A DNA stretch of 64,000 bases from an uncultured Nostocoides sp. (GTDB taxonomy: Bacteria; Actinomycetota; Actinomycetes; Actinomycetales; Dermatophilaceae), in the NCBI GenBank assembly GCA_937873315.1, contig CALMQX010000025.1, positions 44,579-108,578 of the forward strand, written 5' to 3'. The notes under the pieces are model-generated. The model had not been told where the DNA came from. It ran no database searches and saw nothing but the letters and a program-made list of their open reading frames with translations. Within the stretch, counting starts at the first letter, position 1; each line of letters starts with the position of its first letter. Position numbers and translations under genes: made by a program. This document shows, piece by piece, positions 9,752 to 18,580 of this stretch.

Positions 9752-10837
9752 GTGGCCCTCACTATCGGAATCGTGGGCTTGCCCAATGTCGGCAAGTCGA
9801 CGATGTTCAACGCCCTGACCAAGAACAACGTGCTCGCCGCGAACTACCCGTTTGCGACCATCGAGCCCAATGTCGGCGTGGTCCCGCTGCCCGACCCCCG
9901 GCTGAAGCGACTGGCCGAGATTTTCGGCTCGGAGCGGATCCTGCCGGCAACCGTGTCCTTCGTGGACATCGCGGGCATCGTCCGCGGCGCGTCCGAGGGC
10001 GAGGGGCTGGGTAACAAGTTCCTGGCCAACATCCGTGAGGCCGACGCGATCTGTCAGGTGGTGCGGGCCTTCGAGGACGGCGATGTCGTGCACGTCGACG
10101 GTCGGGTGTCACCGGAGTCCGACATCGAGACCATCCACACCGAGCTGATCCTGGCCGATCTGCAAACGCTGGAGAAGGCCGTTGCCCGGCTCGATAAGGA
10201 GTCGCGGATCAAGAAGGAGTCGCGACCGGCATACGAGAATGCGGTGGCTGCGCAGAAGGTGCTGGAGGCCGGCGAGACCCTGTATGCCGGTGGCGCGGCG
10301 GCCGGGGTCGACCTCGCCTTGGCCGGTGGGTTGGGGCTGCTGACGACCAAGCCCTTCATTTATGTGTTCAACCTCGACGAGGACCAACTCGCCGATGCTG
10401 ACCTGCACGCGCGGCTCGCGGCAGAGGTCGCGCCGGCCGATGCTGTCTTCCTCAACGCCAAGCTCGAGATGGACCTGATGGACATGTCCGAGGAGGACGC
10501 CATGGAGATGCTCGAGGGCTTCGGCGCCTCGGAGTCGGGCCTGAACCAGCTTGCCCGCGTGGGTTTCCACACGCTGGGGCTGCAGACCTACCTCACGGCC
10601 GGCCCCAAGGAGGCTCGGGCGTGGACGATCCGTCAGGGGTGGACCGCTCCGGAGGCCGCGGGGGTCATTCACACGGATTTCCAGCGGGGCTTCATCAAGG
10701 CCGAGGTGGTCTCCTTTGCGGATCTGGACGAGTTCGGGTCGATGGCCGCGGTGAAGGCCGCCGGGAAGGCTCGCCTGGAGGGCAAGGATTACGTCATGCA
10801 GGATGGCGACGTCGTGGAGTTCAGGTTCAACGTATGA
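9752..10837 (+). CDS. ychF: Ribosome-binding ATPase YchF (OLA1 family)
   Basis: YchF is a conserved Obg-related P-loop protein that prefers ATP and binds ribosomes. The 361 residues show the G1 motif GLPNVGKST, switch region, G3 [17 protein letters not shown], the altered G4 region, and the C-terminal TGS domain (about residues 275-358). The GTG at 9752 is the start and gives [12 protein letters not shown]. The stop overlaps the downstream ATG by 4 bases. Length and domain order are typical. Confidence 0.96.
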   Translation: MALTIGIVGLPNVGKSTMFNALTKNNVLAANYPFATIEPNVGVVPLPDPRLKRLAEIFGSERILPATVSFVDIAGIVRGASEGEGLGNKFLANIREADAICQVVRAFEDGDVVHVDGRVSPESDIETIHTELILADLQTLEKAVARLDKESRIKKESRPAYENAVAAQKVLEAGETLYAGGAAAGVDLALAGGLGLLTTKPFIYVFNLDEDQLADADLHARLAAEVAPADAVFLNAKLEMDLMDMSEEDAMEMLEGFGASESGLNQLARVGFHTLGLQTYLTAGPKEARAWTIRQGWTAPEAAGVIHTDFQRGFIKAEVVSFADLDEFGSMAAVKAAGKARLEGKDYVMQDGDVVEFRFNV

Positions 10838-11190
10838 GCGAGCAGATCCCGCTGTGCCCCGAGTGCGGCAGTGAACACGCCTATCCGGTTGGCGCGCTGC
10901 TGGTCTGCCCCATGTGCGGCCACGAATGGGCTCCCGATGACTCGGCGGAGGTCTCCGGCGAGGAAGGGCCGCGGGTCATCACCGATGCTGTCGGGAATGT
11001 GCTGGCCGACGGTGACACCGTCACGGTCATCAAAGACCTCAAGGTCAAGGGGTCGTCGACCTCGATCAAGGTGGGCACGAAGGTGCGCGGGATCAGGCTG
11101 GTCGACGGCGTGGGCGATCACGACATTGACTGCAAGATCGATGGCTTTGGGCCGATGCAACTGAAGTCGAGCGTGGTCAAGAAGGCCTGA
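10834..11190 (+). CDS. yjdM: PhnA/YjdM-type zinc-ribbon protein
   Basis: This is a 118-residue protein of the family once named alkylphosphonate utilisation PhnA (YjdM); its real role is unsettled. The N-terminal zinc ribbon has CPECGS and CPMCGHEW. The C-terminal domain contains [16 protein letters not shown] and [14 protein letters not shown], diagnostic of the family. It is coupled to ychF by an ATGA overlap. There is no phosphonate gene cluster nearby, so a phosphonate role is not supported here. Confidence 0.9.
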   Translation: MSEQIPLCPECGSEHAYPVGALLVCPMCGHEWAPDDSAEVSGEEGPRVITDAVGNVLADGDTVTVIKDLKVKGSSTSIKVGTKVRGIRLVDGVGDHDIDCKIDGFGPMQLKSSVVKKA

Positions 11191-11202
11191 CGGTGCTGCC
11201 GC

Positions 11203-11275
11203 GGGGTCTCTAGCCCTGCCGTCCGCCGGTGACGAGGTCTCTGGCCCTGCCGCCGCCGGTGACGAGGTCTCTGGC
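11203..11275. repeat. Intergenic tandem repeat, 30-bp period
   Basis: Two units share GCCGGTGACGAGGTCTCTGG (from 11225 and 11255), joined by CCCTGCC, and a degenerate third unit (GGGGTCTCTAGCCCTGCC) lies at 11203. The array fills the gap between the yjdM stop and the CDGSH gene. No open reading frame or terminator shape was seen. Confidence 0.8.
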
Positions 11276-11397
11276 AGGCGTTGGTGCTGCTCTGGCGACA
11301 CTGATCGCTGCCACTGAGGTCGTCAGCGGGGCTCGGGACCGGCGCCGCGCTTGCGCATCCATCGCCCCTGTCGCCGCCAAGGGTTAGCCTGCTTCTC

Positions 11398-12066
11398 ATG
11401 GCAGACATCGAGGTCAGTTCCGGTCCGTATGGTGTGCACGGCCTTCCGCTGGTGCGCATGCGCCTGGAGTCCACCGGCGATGCCAGCGCTGACGCGTGGG
11501 TCGAGCGGGATGCCGTCGACACCAGTGGCCAGGCGGATGAGGACGGCACCTACTGGCTCTGCCGCTGCGGCCAGTCCCAGAACAAGCCCTTCTGCGATGG
11601 CTCACACAATGTGGTGGGCTTCGAGGGGACCGAGACCGCCGACCGCAGCGCTTACCGGGATCGGGCCAAGGTCATGCAAGGCGAGGGCATCGTCGTCCGG
11701 GACGTGCGCCCGCTGTGTGAGCACGCCGGCTTCTGCGGCGCCCAAGGCACCAACGTCTGGCGCATGGTCGGCTCGAACGACCCCGACGAGCTCGCCACCA
11801 TGGCCAGCATGATCGACCGCTGCCCCAGCGGCGCCCTGACCAAGGCGCTGTCCACCACGGCCCCGGACGACGAGCCCGACTTGCCGCTCAAGGTGGGTGT
11901 GGTCGACGACGGCCCCTACCTCGTCATGGGCGGTGCGCAGCTCGCCTCCGGCGACGGCACGGCATACGAGAGTCGCAACCGGATGACCCTCTGCCGTTGC
12001 GGCGCCAGCGCGAACAAGCCCTTCTGTGACGGCACGCACGCCGAGGTCCGGTTCACCGATCGATGA
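11398..12066 (+). CDS. CDGSH iron-sulfur protein with two CDGSH motifs
   Basis: This is a 222-residue cytoplasmic iron-sulfur protein of unknown physiological role. A CDGSH motif at residues 55-70 supplies Cys55, Cys57, Cys66 and His70 for a 2Fe-2S cluster. A second sits at the C terminus (about 199-214, CDGTH variant). Between them is a PLCEHAGFC...DRCPSGAL segment resembling the divergent ferredoxin-like part found in actinobacterial relatives, which may hold another cluster. The stop overlaps the next gene by 4 bases, starting a three-gene unit with the YqeY-like and AlkZ-like genes. Confidence 0.9.
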   Translation: MADIEVSSGPYGVHGLPLVRMRLESTGDASADAWVERDAVDTSGQADEDGTYWLCRCGQSQNKPFCDGSHNVVGFEGTETADRSAYRDRAKVMQGEGIVVRDVRPLCEHAGFCGAQGTNVWRMVGSNDPDELATMASMIDRCPSGALTKALSTTAPDDEPDLPLKVGVVDDGPYLVMGGAQLASGDGTAYESRNRMTLCRCGASANKPFCDGTHAEVRFTDR

Positions 12067-12434
12067 CCGAACTGCGAAGCGCGCTGCAGTCGGCATTGAT
12101 GCTCGCGCTCAAGGAACACGACCGGGTAGCCGCGTCGGCCTACCGCGGTGCGCTCTCGGCGATCGCTAATGCCGAGGCGGTCCCGATGGAGGAGACCCAG
12201 CGGGCGGGCGCGATCGAGAGTGCGTCCGTGGGGGTGGGCGCAGCCGATGTCGCCCGCCGCGCCCTGAGCGCGACAGAGGTGGCGGCCATCGTGGCGGCCG
12301 AGGCGGCTGACCTCGAGCGGGCGGCTCACACGGTCTCGGCGATCGATCCTGATCGGGCGCGCACCTTGGGTCGGCAGGCGGCGCTCCTGACCGCGGTCCT
12401 CCGGGACGAGCCAGCGCCGCTGACACAGCCATGA
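12063..12434 (+). CDS. YqeY/GatB-tail-like protein
   Basis: This is a 123-residue all-helical protein resembling the GatB/YqeY C-terminal domain, a fold that contacts tRNA in the amidotransferase GatB; the stand-alone version has no firm function. The helices LRSALQSALMLALKEHDRVAASAYR and an Ala-rich second half are visible. It overlaps its neighbours on both sides by ATGA, so the three genes are co-translated. Family assignment is moderate because the sequence is Ala-rich and divergent. Confidence 0.65.
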   Translation: MTELRSALQSALMLALKEHDRVAASAYRGALSAIANAEAVPMEETQRAGAIESASVGVGAADVARRALSATEVAAIVAAEAADLERAAHTVSAIDPDRARTLGRQAALLTAVLRDEPAPLTQP

Positions 12435-13492
12435 GCCTTGCGGCGGGCGACCTCCCTCGACTCCGGCTGGTCTCGCAGGGCCTGATTGAGCCGTGGGAGA
12501 GCCCGGCCGAGGTGGTCCGCGCCTTCTGCTGCACCCAGGGACAAGACCTGCCTGGCTCCACGTTGTCGCTGGCGCTGCGCACGCGCAGCCGCACCCTGGC
12601 CGAGGTCCACGAGGCGTATGCCGCCGGCCAGATCGTCCGCAGTTGGCCCATGCGCGGGACCCTCTTCGTCGTCCCGGCCGAGGATCTCGGCTGGATGCTC
12701 GGGCTCACCGCGGAGAAGGTTATCCGCTCGACCGCACGGCGCCGCGCGCAGCTTGGCCTCACGGACGACCAACTCGAGCGCGCCGCAGAGATCGCGCACG
12801 GGGCCTTGGACCACAGGGCCCTGAGCAGAGCCGAGCTGCTCGCGGCCTTCACCGAGGCTGGGCACAGCGTTGACGGCGGACGCGGTTATCACACCCTCTT
12901 CCATCTCGCCGTTCAGGGACTCATCGTGCAAGGTCCGATGGGGCACAAAGAGAACCTCTGGGTGCGCAGCGAGCAGTGGATCCGCTCGCCTCGCGCCCTC
13001 AGCGGACCGGACGCGATCGCGCACTGGCTGCGCCGATATCTCGACACCCACGGCCCGGTCCCCGTCGGTGAGTTCATGTGGTGGACCAAGCTCCTCACAC
13101 GCGATCTGGCCGAGGTGCTACCCCAGTTGCGCTCGGAGTACACGCAGGTCGACCTCGACGGCGTCGAGCACTGGTTCCGCCCTGAGTTGCCCGATCGCGC
13201 CAGCGCCCTGGGCAGCAGGGTGGCGCGGCCGCTGCTGCTTCCGGGCTTCGATGAGTACATCCTCGGCTATGGGGATCGCTCCCATGCGATGACCCGAGAG
13301 CAGGAGGCGCTCGTGGTTCCGGGGGGCAATGGCATTTTCAGGCCGACGGTGATTCATCGCGGCCGCGCCGTCGCCACCTGGCAGCGCGCCACGCGCAAGG
13401 GCCAGCCGGTGGTGGCTCGCCCGTTCACCGGCACCCTAAATGCCGTCGTGAGCCGGGCTCTGCCAGCGCTGACCGCGGCATTGCCCACGTAG
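12431..13492 (+). CDS. AlkZ/YcaQ-like winged-helix DNA glycosylase
   Basis: This is a 353-residue protein of the winged-helix family (HTH_42) whose studied members, AlkZ and YcaQ, remove bulky or cross-linked alkyl bases. A QxQ motif, part of the catalytic signature in AlkZ, appears as Q36-G37-Q38. Further family landmarks are MRGTLFVV, RPLLLPGFDEYILGYGDR and the C-terminal GTLNAVV. The gene is coupled by ATGA to the YqeY-like gene. Activity is inferred from the family; the particular lesion is unknown. Confidence 0.75.
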   Translation: MSLAAGDLPRLRLVSQGLIEPWESPAEVVRAFCCTQGQDLPGSTLSLALRTRSRTLAEVHEAYAAGQIVRSWPMRGTLFVVPAEDLGWMLGLTAEKVIRSTARRRAQLGLTDDQLERAAEIAHGALDHRALSRAELLAAFTEAGHSVDGGRGYHTLFHLAVQGLIVQGPMGHKENLWVRSEQWIRSPRALSGPDAIAHWLRRYLDTHGPVPVGEFMWWTKLLTRDLAEVLPQLRSEYTQVDLDGVEHWFRPELPDRASALGSRVARPLLLPGFDEYILGYGDRSHAMTREQEALVVPGGNGIFRPTVIHRGRAVATWQRATRKGQPVVARPFTGTLNAVVSRALPALTAALPT

Positions 13493-13603
13493 GCCTGCTC
13501 ACGGCGCCACCCGAATGTCCCACGGTGCGGACCACAGCGATGTCGGCCCGGATTCCTTGTGAGAGTGGGAGCAGCCCAACCGACCATCCGAAAGGACGCC
13601 ATC

Positions 13604-14266
13604 ATGGCTCTCCACCTGGGGGACACCGCACCCGACTTCACCGCTGACAGCAGCGCTGGCCCGATCGCCTTCCACGAGTGGGCGGGCGAGAACTGGGTCG
13701 TCTTCTTCAGCCACCCGGCCGACTTCACCCCCGTGTGCACCACCGAGCTGGGTCGGGTCGCTCAGCTCAAGGACGAGTGGGACAAGCGCGGCGTCAAGAC
13801 CATCGCGCTCTCCGTCGACTCGGCGCAGGACCACGCTGCCTGGATCCCGGACATCGAGCAGTACAACGCCACGAGCGTGGAGTACCCGATCATCGCCGAC
13901 CCCGACAAGAGCGTGGCCGAACTGTACGACATGATCCACCCGGGCGAGGGCGACACCTCTTCGGTGCGTTCGGTCTTCGTCATCGACCCGGCCAAGAAGG
14001 TTCGCCTGTCGATGACCTACCCCAAGTCCACGGGCCGCAACTTCCACGAGATCCTGCGCGTCGTCGACGCCCTGCAGGAGGCCGACCGCGGCGAGTGTGC
14101 CACGCCCGTTGACTGGCAGGTGGGGGACCGGATCATCGTCCCCCCGACGGTGTCCACGCCGGACGCGATCGCGAAGTTCGACGACGTCGAGGTGGTCTAC
14201 CCCTACCTGCGCACCGCGCGCGTCAAGGCTGACGCAGCTGGCGCGGGCGCAGTGGGTTGCGACTGA
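13604..14266 (+). CDS. Peroxiredoxin, 1-Cys (Prx6) type
   Basis: This is a 220-residue thiol peroxidase that reduces hydrogen or organic peroxides. The peroxidatic Cys45 lies in FTPVCTTELG, and the C-terminal domain has GECATPVDW and FDDVEVVYPYLR, typical of the Prx6 subgroup with an extended tail. A GAAAGGA ribosome site precedes the ATG at 13604 by eight bases. Cys residues occur in the tail (GECATP and near the C terminus), so the resolving mechanism is not certain. It stands alone, with a long hairpin downstream. Confidence 0.92.
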   Translation: MALHLGDTAPDFTADSSAGPIAFHEWAGENWVVFFSHPADFTPVCTTELGRVAQLKDEWDKRGVKTIALSVDSAQDHAAWIPDIEQYNATSVEYPIIADPDKSVAELYDMIHPGEGDTSSVRSVFVIDPAKKVRLSMTYPKSTGRNFHEILRVVDALQEADRGECATPVDWQVGDRIIVPPTVSTPDAIAKFDDVEVVYPYLRTARVKADAAGAGAVGCD

Positions 14267-14281
14267 GCTGACGCTCCTGCT

Positions 14282-14372
14282 CGCGGGGTCGAGGTGATAC
14301 CGCCCGAATTCGGCGGCGTGTTCACCTCGACCCCGCGGGCGTATGCGGCGTGTTCACTCGACCCCGCGGGCG
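14282..14372. repeat. 16-bp inverted repeat plus 32-bp-spaced direct repeat
   Basis: CGCGGGGTCGAGGTGA at 14282-14297 is perfectly complementary to 14322-14337, and the 24-base loop itself contains a near palindrome around GAATTC. The right arm with its flank (14313-14341, GCGGCGTGTTCAC...CGCGGGCG) is repeated with one base deleted at 14345-14372. The hairpin could act as a transcription end for the peroxiredoxin gene, but no T run follows. Confidence 0.8.
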
Positions 14373-14406
14373 CCGGCCGTTCAGGAGGATCGGGCAGGAT
14401 GGGACC

Positions 14407-16560
14407 ATGACCCGGCCGCCGTCCTCAACCCTCATCCGGCTTGCCCACGCGTATGGCGTCGCCACCGAGTTTTGGGACTGGCATGGCCTGGAGCGTCAGG
14501 TGTCTGCCGACTCAATCAAGGCCGTGCTGACCGCCCTGGGAGTCGAGACCGATTTCGCGTCCCAGGAGCGCCTTGAGGAGGCTCTCGCCCAGCACGAGGA
14601 AGCGCCCTGGCGGCGAACCCTGCCGGCCAGTGTCATTGCCCGAGAGGGCTGGACGCCCTGGGTGCACGTCCATGTCGCCGACGGCGCGCAGGTGCGGCTA
14701 CGGATTGACCTCGAGGACGGCAGCCGCCGTTGGGCCACACAGATCGACCGGTGGGTGCAACCGCGAACCATCGACGGCCAGGCCATCGGTGAGGCCACCT
14801 TCGAGCTCCCCGGCGACCTGCCAGCGGGTTGGCATGAACTGACCGCGGAGCACGATGGGCCGGCGCTGCACGAAGGCACGCAGCGGGCCACCTTGATCGT
14901 CACGCCCCAGCACCTGCCCTTGCCGTCAGCGGTGGCACAGGGTCGGGTCACCGGCCTGATGGCGCAGCTCTATCAGGTGCGCTCGGCACAGTCCTGGGGC
15001 GTCGGGGACTTCGGCGATCTGGCCACCCTGGCGCGTTGGGGAGCCGAGGATCTGGACGCCGGATTCGTCCTCATCAACCCCATTCATGCGGCGCAGCCCT
15101 CGGGCCGAATGGAGCCCTCGCCCTATTTGCCGACCACTCGCCGGTTCGCCAATCCGTTGTACCTGCGAGTCAGTGACGTCCCCGAGTTGGCCGGACTCGA
15201 TCCCGATGCTGCCGCCCTGATCGACCGCCTCGGCCAGCGCGCTCAGGCACTCAACGCCCAGGACCGGATCGATCGGGACGCCGCCTGGTCCTTGAAGCGC
15301 GAAGCCCTGGAGATCATTCACGACGCGGGCCTGACCGGGGAACGGGCTCAGGCGTTGGCGGCATACGCCGAGCGCGAAGCGGACGGCCTGCGCGACTTCG
15401 CCACCTGGTGCGCGCTCGTCGACCGATTCGGCAGCGAAGCGCAGCAGTGGCCGGAAGGCCTGGACGGTCCACACGCGCCCGCGGTGGCGGCCTTCCGTCG
15501 CAAGAACGCCAGCCTGGTGGACTTCCATGTCTGGCTGCAGTGGCAGGTGGAGCAGCAACTGGCGGCAGTCCAGGAGCAGGCCCGCGCCGCCGGTATGCCG
15601 CTGGGCATCGTGCACGATCTGGCCGTGGGGGTGCATCCCACGGGCGCCGACGCCTGGGGACTGGCCGATGTCTTGGCCAGCGGAGTGAGCGTGGGGGCGC
15701 CGCCGGACCAGTTCAACCAGCGCGGTCAGGACTGGAGTCAGCCTCCATGGCGCCCCGACCGGCTAGCCGAGTTGGGCTATGCACCCTTCCGGGACATGGT
15801 CCGCAGCGTCCTGCGGGACTCCGGTGGGCTGCGCGCAGATCACATCATCGGCCTCTTCCGGCTGTGGTGGATCCCGGAGGGGATGGATCCATCCCAGGGC
15901 ACCTATGTGCACTATGACCATGAGGCGCTCCTCGGCATTCTCGTGCTGGAGGCAGCCCGGGCCGGAGCCATCGTCGTCGGCGAGGACTTGGGGGTGGTCC
16001 CGCCGCATGCTCGTGACTACCTCCTCGAGCGCGGACTCCTGGGCACCTCGATCCTGTGGTTTGAATGGTCGGGTGACCAGCCGAAGGCACCTGAGGACTA
16101 CCGCGAGCTGTGCCTGACCTCGGTGACCACGCACGATCTGCCGCCCACCGCGGGATACCTCGGCCTGACTCATGTTGATGTTCGGGAGGCGCTCGGCCTG
16201 CTCACCCGATCAGTGCACCAGGAGCGGGCCGCCGAGGAGGCCGCCGTGGAGAAGGTCCGACATGCCCTGGTCGGGGCTGACCTGTTGGACCGAACGGTGG
16301 ATCTCAACGCGCCCGACGGCATTGCGGAGATGACGCTCGCGCTGCATCGCGTGCTCGCGCGCACCCCGAGTCGATTGATCGCCGCGTCCGTGGCCGATCT
16401 GGTTGGTGACCGCCGCGCCGTCAACCAGCCGGGGACCAGCGATGAGTACCCGAACTGGCGGGTCCCACTCTCCGGACCGGATGCGGCGGTGGTCTCGCTC
16501 GAGGACGCCATGGCGGCGCCCCTGGCGGCTCCGCTGATGCGCGCGCTGCGCGAGGGCTAA
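14407..16560 (+). CDS. malQ: 4-alpha-glucanotransferase (amylomaltase)
   Basis: MalQ transfers alpha-1,4-glucan segments in maltodextrin and glycogen metabolism (GH77). The 717-residue protein has the extra N-terminal domain usual in actinobacteria (about 1-170), then the barrel with YQVRSAQSWGVGDF, GIVHDLAVGV, RADHIIGLFRLWWIPEG and the acid residue in VVGEDLGVVP. NQPGTSDEYPNWRVPL lies near the end. The ATG at 14407 was chosen because upstream sequence is repeat DNA. It ends tail to tail with the amidotransferase gene, sharing stop-codon bases. Confidence 0.95.
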   Translation: MTRPPSSTLIRLAHAYGVATEFWDWHGLERQVSADSIKAVLTALGVETDFASQERLEEALAQHEEAPWRRTLPASVIAREGWTPWVHVHVADGAQVRLRIDLEDGSRRWATQIDRWVQPRTIDGQAIGEATFELPGDLPAGWHELTAEHDGPALHEGTQRATLIVTPQHLPLPSAVAQGRVTGLMAQLYQVRSAQSWGVGDFGDLATLARWGAEDLDAGFVLINPIHAAQPSGRMEPSPYLPTTRRFANPLYLRVSDVPELAGLDPDAAALIDRLGQRAQALNAQDRIDRDAAWSLKREALEIIHDAGLTGERAQALAAYAEREADGLRDFATWCALVDRFGSEAQQWPEGLDGPHAPAVAAFRRKNASLVDFHVWLQWQVEQQLAAVQEQARAAGMPLGIVHDLAVGVHPTGADAWGLADVLASGVSVGAPPDQFNQRGQDWSQPPWRPDRLAELGYAPFRDMVRSVLRDSGGLRADHIIGLFRLWWIPEGMDPSQGTYVHYDHEALLGILVLEAARAGAIVVGEDLGVVPPHARDYLLERGLLGTSILWFEWSGDQPKAPEDYRELCLTSVTTHDLPPTAGYLGLTHVDVREALGLLTRSVHQERAAEEAAVEKVRHALVGADLLDRTVDLNAPDGIAEMTLALHRVLARTPSRLIAASVADLVGDRRAVNQPGTSDEYPNWRVPLSGPDAAVVSLEDAMAAPLAAPLMRALREG

Positions 16561-17258
16561 GCGGTCAGCGGGCTGGGGAATCGCTCCGCGAGCACACGCC
16601 AACTGCGTTCGAGGTGGTAGCGCTGGTCGATGACCTCGGCCAGCGCTATCGCGAAGGCGGCACCATCGGATTCCGTGGCCCAGGTGGCGAAGACCTCGGG
16701 CGAGGTTTCCGGGTGGAACTGCAGGCCCCACGCTCGCGGGCCGAAGCGCAGCGCGAGAATCTCGCCGCCGCGGCCGTGCGCGAGGACGGTGGCATCCGGT
16801 GGCGCCTGGAGAACGATGTCGTCGTTGTAGTGCACCGCCAGCCGCCGGTTGGGGCCGCGCAGGAGCGGATCGGATTCACCCGCAGCGGTGAGCAGCACCG
16901 GATGTGCCCCCAGTGATCGGCCAGCCGGATTCCGCCCGACAAGCCCACCCAGGGCCACGGACGCGAGTTGGTGTCCCAAGCAGATCCCCAGGAAAGGAAT
17001 GCCGGCGGCAATGCTCTCCCGAATCAGCGTCTTGGTGGGTGTGAGCCAGGCGTGTTCGTCGTCATCATTGGCGCCCATATATCCGCCGAGAACGACCAGG
17101 CCGGCGTGAACCTGAGGGTCTAGGTGCGCCGGGATGGGGTGATCGAGGTCGCCGCGGCGGACGTCCACATCGATGCCACGCTCCGCCCACCACTGGCCCA
17201 GCCAGGCGATCGGCGCTTCGGGCTCATGCTGAATGACCAGCAGACACGCAGAAGTCAT
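16557..17258 (-). CDS. Class I glutamine amidotransferase-like protein
   Basis: This is a 233-residue stand-alone class I amidotransferase domain of the GMP-synthase-like group. The nucleophile Cys93 lies in GICLGHQ, and the His182/Glu184 pair lies in QFHPETSP, so the triad is intact. It might hydrolyse glutamine or a gamma-glutamyl compound. It is the last gene of the leftward operon that begins with the molybdenum hydroxylase subunits, 15 bases after the flavin-binding protein gene. No synthetase partner is next to it; the acceptor is unknown. Confidence 0.85.
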   Translation of the reverse strand: MTSACLLVIQHEPEAPIAWLGQWWAERGIDVDVRRGDLDHPIPAHLDPQVHAGLVVLGGYMGANDDDEHAWLTPTKTLIRESIAAGIPFLGICLGHQLASVALGGLVGRNPAGRSLGAHPVLLTAAGESDPLLRGPNRRLAVHYNDDIVLQAPPDATVLAHGRGGEILALRFGPRAWGLQFHPETSPEVFATWATESDGAAFAIALAEVIDQRYHLERSWRVLAERFPSPLTA

Positions 17259-17273
17259 GGCGTCGGTGCGTGC

Positions 17274-17684
17274 TCAGCCGTGCGGAGTGATCGCGAACTC
17301 GCGGCCGGTGATCTTGTCGACCGCGATGGCGAGCACATGCTTCTTCTCAGTGCGCACCCACGGGCGCAGGTGCACAGTCGCGTCCTTGATCTCCTCGGGC
17401 TGAAGGATTTCGGAGACGTGACCCTGGATCACCACGCTGCGCGCGGTGGCCGCATCATGCTCATCGATCTCGAGCGCCACCCGGTCCTCGACCTTGAGGG
17501 CGTAGAACTTCGACCCCTCGGCGGTGCGGAAGATGATCCGCTGGCCATCCAGGGCGTAGTTGATCGGCGCGATCCGGGTGTGACCGCGCAGGTGGTAGGC
17601 CAAGCGCGCAAAAGTGCTGCGGCCCAAGAAGTCCCAGCACTCGGACTTGTCTAGTTTGCGGACGACGACAGTGTCTTTGCTCAT
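17274..17684 (-). CDS. Pyridoxamine-phosphate-oxidase-fold protein (FMN/F420 type)
   Basis: This is a 136-residue split-barrel protein. LGRSTFARLAYHLRG, PINYALDGQRIIFRTAEGSK and VALEIDEHD match the Rv1155/nitroimidazole-resistance-like group, which binds FMN or F420. The ATG at 17684 overlaps the nitrilase stop (ATGA), so it belongs to the same transcript. The substrate is not known; a reducing step in the pathway served by the molybdenum hydroxylase is possible. Confidence 0.82.
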   Translation of the reverse strand: MSKDTVVVRKLDKSECWDFLGRSTFARLAYHLRGHTRIAPINYALDGQRIIFRTAEGSKFYALKVEDRVALEIDEHDAATARSVVIQGHVSEILQPEEIKDATVHLRPWVRTEKKHVLAIAVDKITGREFAITPHG

Positions 17685-18580
17685 GTGTGCGGGAATGCGG
17701 TCGAGGCGGGGCTTTCGAGATCCTCGCGGTGTTTGCGGATGAGGTCCAGGTTGCGGTCTCGGAGGTGGTCGAAGACTTGGCCGATATTCGAACCTGGTGT
17801 CAGCGAGCGTAGCGCCTCGTCCGGGTCCAGTCGCGCACTGACCCACCCTTCATGGCTGGCGGCCTTGGCGATGATGTGGCCCACCGGCGTAACGATGTGG
17901 CTATTGCCGAAGTAGAGCACCCCGGCCGGGTCCGCGCCCACGGCATTCGCGCCGATCAGATAGACGTGGTTGTCATACGCCCGGGCTCTCGAGGTCAGCT
18001 CCCAAATGTCGGCCGATCGCAGCAGCGCGGAGGGTCGGACGATGATCTCGGCCCCTCGAACTGCCTGAATCCGCGAGAGTTCGGGGTAGTCGCCGTCGAA
18101 GCAGATGATCATGCCGATCCGGCCAAGGTCGGTGTCGCACACCGTCACTGTGTCGCCCGGGGTCACCCACCCGCCGCCGGATGCGGCCTCCGTACAGAAC
18201 GGATGCGTCTTGCGGTAGACGCCCAAGACCTCGCCGCGGGGGTCGATCAATACCGAGGAGTTATAGACGATCTCGGGCCGCTGGCCCCGCTCATAGGTGC
18301 CGACCACGAGGTGTATGCCGCGTGCTGAGGCCACCTCGCGGAATGGGTCGACGATGGGTCCGGGAATGTCGGACATCAGTGCCCACAGCTCCTGCGTGGA
18401 ACAGGCGGGGGTGAATCCCGTTGTCGCAGACTCCGGCAGGACGATGAGCTCGGCGCCGGTGGCCTCATGACAGGCCGTCACTAGGGCGATGCAGCGGGCC
18501 GAGTTCGCGGCCACCGACTCAGTCGTCAGGGGCCCGGGCAGCGGCGCGAGTTGGATCGCCGCAGCGGTGAAGGCTCTCAC
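17681..18580 (-). CDS. Nitrilase-superfamily carbon-nitrogen hydrolase
   Basis: This 299-residue enzyme has the complete catalytic triad of the superfamily: Glu50 (PESATTGF), Lys124 (YRKTHPF) and Cys160 (MIICFDGDYPE). It should hydrolyse an amide, carbamoyl or nitrile bond in the cytoplasm. The family includes N-carbamyl amidohydrolases and omega-amidases; the sequence alone does not choose between them. It lies between the SRPBCC gene and the split-barrel flavoprotein gene with 4-base overlaps on both sides. Placement directly after a molybdenum hydroxylase suggests it opens or trims a nitrogen compound made by that enzyme. Confidence 0.88.
   Translation of the reverse strand: MRAFTAAAIQLAPLPGPLTTESVAANSARCIALVTACHEATGAELIVLPESATTGFTPACSTQELWALMSDIPGPIVDPFREVASARGIHLVVGTYERGQRPEIVYNSSVLIDPRGEVLGVYRKTHPFCTEAASGGGWVTPGDTVTVCDTDLGRIGMIICFDGDYPELSRIQAVRGAEIIVRPSALLRSADIWELTSRARAYDNHVYLIGANAVGADPAGVLYFGNSHIVTPVGHIIAKAASHEGWVSARLDPDEALRSLTPGSNIGQVFDHLRDRNLDLIRKHREDLESPASTAFPHT

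Noticed and set aside
11203..11275. The tandem repeat as a CRISPR array
   Set aside because: Units are only two to three, spacers are not unique and of fixed length, and no cas gene is in the window.
14313..14372. The hairpin as a rho-independent terminator
   Set aside because: The stem is strong but no T run follows it, so I kept it as a repeat feature and not as a terminator.
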